Origin: Bacteroidales bacterium
GTDB taxonomy: Bacteria; Bacteroidota; Bacteroidia; Bacteroidales; JAOZTL01
Assembly: GCA_029942205.1 (NCBI GenBank)
Contig: JAOZTL010000184.1
Coordinates: forward strand, 1 to 6,613
Direction of reading: 5' to 3'
Length of the DNA: 6,613 bases
Made by a program: the position numbers and the translations under genes. Every line of letters starts with the position of its first letter. Position 1 is the first letter of the stretch. The notes beneath the pieces were generated by a model. That model searched no databases. It had not been told where the DNA came from and saw only the letters and a list, made by a program, of their open reading frames with translations. Positions 5,679 to 6,613 of this stretch are shown here, in pieces.

Positions 5679-6613
5679 ATGGCATATACATTAGATCAAG
5701 CACTAGCTGCATTGGCTCAAGTATCCTATCCCGACACAGGAAAGGATTTGGTAGCCCTTAACATGATCGAAGCACTAAAAATAGAAGGAAACAAGCTAAG
5801 TTTCTCTATCATACTACCTAGTGCCAACAGCCCTTTCAAAAAATCACTAGAAAGAGCCTGTACCGATTCCATCAAACAAAATATGGGCGATGATGTGGAA
5901 ATAAGCATCCAAATCGTGTCGAAAGTTCCTGTGGGACGTTTAAATACCAACGAGGCACACAAGAAAGTACTGCCAGGCGTAAAAAACATTATTGCCGTAG
6001 CATCGGGCAAAGGCGGCGTGGGTAAATCTACGATTGCTACCAACTTGGCTATCGGATTGGCAAAGACAGGCGCATCGGTAGGTTTGTTGGATGCAGATAT
6101 TTTTGGTCCTTCGCAACCCAAAATGTTTGGCGTAGAAGGTGTAGCACCATCAGTAAAGAAAATAGATGGCAAGGATGTCATCATCCCAACAGAAAAATTT
6201 GGGATCAAGATGCTTTCTATCGGATTTTTTATTCGCAAAGAAGATGCACTTATCTGGCGTGGGGCAATGGCTACCAGCGCATTGAAGCAGTTAATCAACG
6301 ATGCTGCTTGGGGCGAACTGGATTACATGGTTTTGGATTTGCCTCCAGGGACAAGTGATATTCACCTTACCATCGTTCAAGAACTACCTGTTACGGGCGC
6401 AATCATCGTGAGTACACCACAGGACGTGGCTATTGCCGATGCTATCAAAGGAATTGGTATGTTTCAGGCCGAAAAAATCGAAGTGCCTATCCTTGGTTTA
6501 ATCGAGAATATGGCATGGTTTACTCCCGATGAATTACCTAACAATAAGTATTATTTATTTGGCAAAGACGGAGTAAAAAAATTAGCTGAAGAGAAAAATA
6601 TGCCATTATTGGT
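5679..6613 (+). CDS. mrp: Mrp/ApbC-family iron-sulfur cluster carrier ATPase (partial, C-terminus missing)
   Basis: The frame opens at ATG 5679 and is still open at the window edge after 311 full codons. Residues 1-85 form the N-terminal DUF59/MIP18-like domain. A ParA/MinD-type P-loop ATPase domain follows, with the deviant Walker A GKGGVGKST at 110-118, LLDADIFGPS at 136-145, the switch/Walker B segment DLPPGTSD at 220-227 and the ENM motif at 276-278. Mrp proteins bind and hand over iron-sulfur clusters to apo-proteins in the cytosol, using ATP hydrolysis. The position where Escherichia coli Mrp has a CxxC reads WFTPDELPNNKYYLFG (280-295), with no cysteine; the only Cys seen is Cys61 in DUF59. 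From memory this is normal for Bacteroidota Mrp. By family length perhaps 50-60 residues lie beyond the edge. The start is supported by a TATATTTG promoter element about 64 bp upstream and by conserved DUF59 residues beginning directly after it. Confidence 0.93.
   Translation, partial: MAYTLDQALAALAQVSYPDTGKDLVALNMIEALKIEGNKLSFSIILPSANSPFKKSLERACTDSIKQNMGDDVEISIQIVSKVPVGRLNTNEAHKKVLPGVKNIIAVASGKGGVGKSTIATNLAIGLAKTGASVGLLDADIFGPSQPKMFGVEGVAPSVKKIDGKDVIIPTEKFGIKMLSIGFFIRKEDALIWRGAMATSALKQLINDAAWGELDYMVLDLPPGTSDIHLTIVQELPVTGAIIVSTPQDVAIADAIKGIGMFQAEKIEVPILGLIENMAWFTPDELPNNKYYLFGKDGVKKLAEEKNMPLL

Noticed and set aside
5726..6298. Minus-strand open frame of 190 codons
   Set aside because: It lies fully antisense to mrp, which has clear DUF59 and P-loop motifs. 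The antisense product is rich in S, P and F and has no domain features.

Overview
The window looks like a chromosomal segment of a Bacteroidota (Bacteroidetes) species. The evidence is that the DNA is AT-rich, start codons are preceded by A-rich stretches and not by clear Shine-Dalgarno sequences, two intergenic sites match the Bacteroidota -7 promoter form TAnnTTTG, and the gene families are typical of the phylum. These families are a head-GIN (DUF2807) protein with seven GSG turns, an Mrp ATPase with the lineage's CxxC-free 'ENMAWFTP.ELP.NKYY.FG' segment, and a lipoprotein with a simple LGAC lipobox. The order or genus cannot be fixed from this window.

Layout. (1) Positions 1-772, minus strand: a lipoprotein gene whose TGA stop overlaps the ATG of a second, hydrophobic reading frame that runs off the left edge. 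(2) 773-944: a divergent intergenic region with no convincing promoter match. (3) 945-3651, plus strand: an M14-type zinc carboxypeptidase, then 70 bp, then an NhaC-type Na+/H+ antiporter. These may be co-transcribed. (4) 3787-4512, plus strand: an exported beta-helical head-GIN protein. (5) 4513-4660: a convergent intergenic region packed with small repeats (a short hairpin with T-run, a 10-bp inverted repeat, two TCTGTGT words). (6) 4661-5448, minus strand: two small unrecognised genes whose C-terminal parts align without gaps over 40 residues. One ends in a membrane anchor and the other is soluble. (7) 5449-5678: a divergent control region with one -7-like element for each direction and a perfect 11-bp inverted repeat just downstream of the plus-strand promoter. 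(8) 5679 to the right edge, plus strand: an Mrp/ApbC-family iron-sulfur carrier ATPase, cut by the window end.

Most of the content is ordinary housekeeping and envelope function. The parts with unexplained structure are the two-gene minus-strand module with a shared tail motif, the inverted repeat at the mrp promoter, and two families of short dispersed repeats at gene ends. One of these families has near-identical copies on both sides of the two-gene module. No gap between genes exceeds 300 bases. I see no tRNA, rRNA, CRISPR array, transposase or recognisable defence system.
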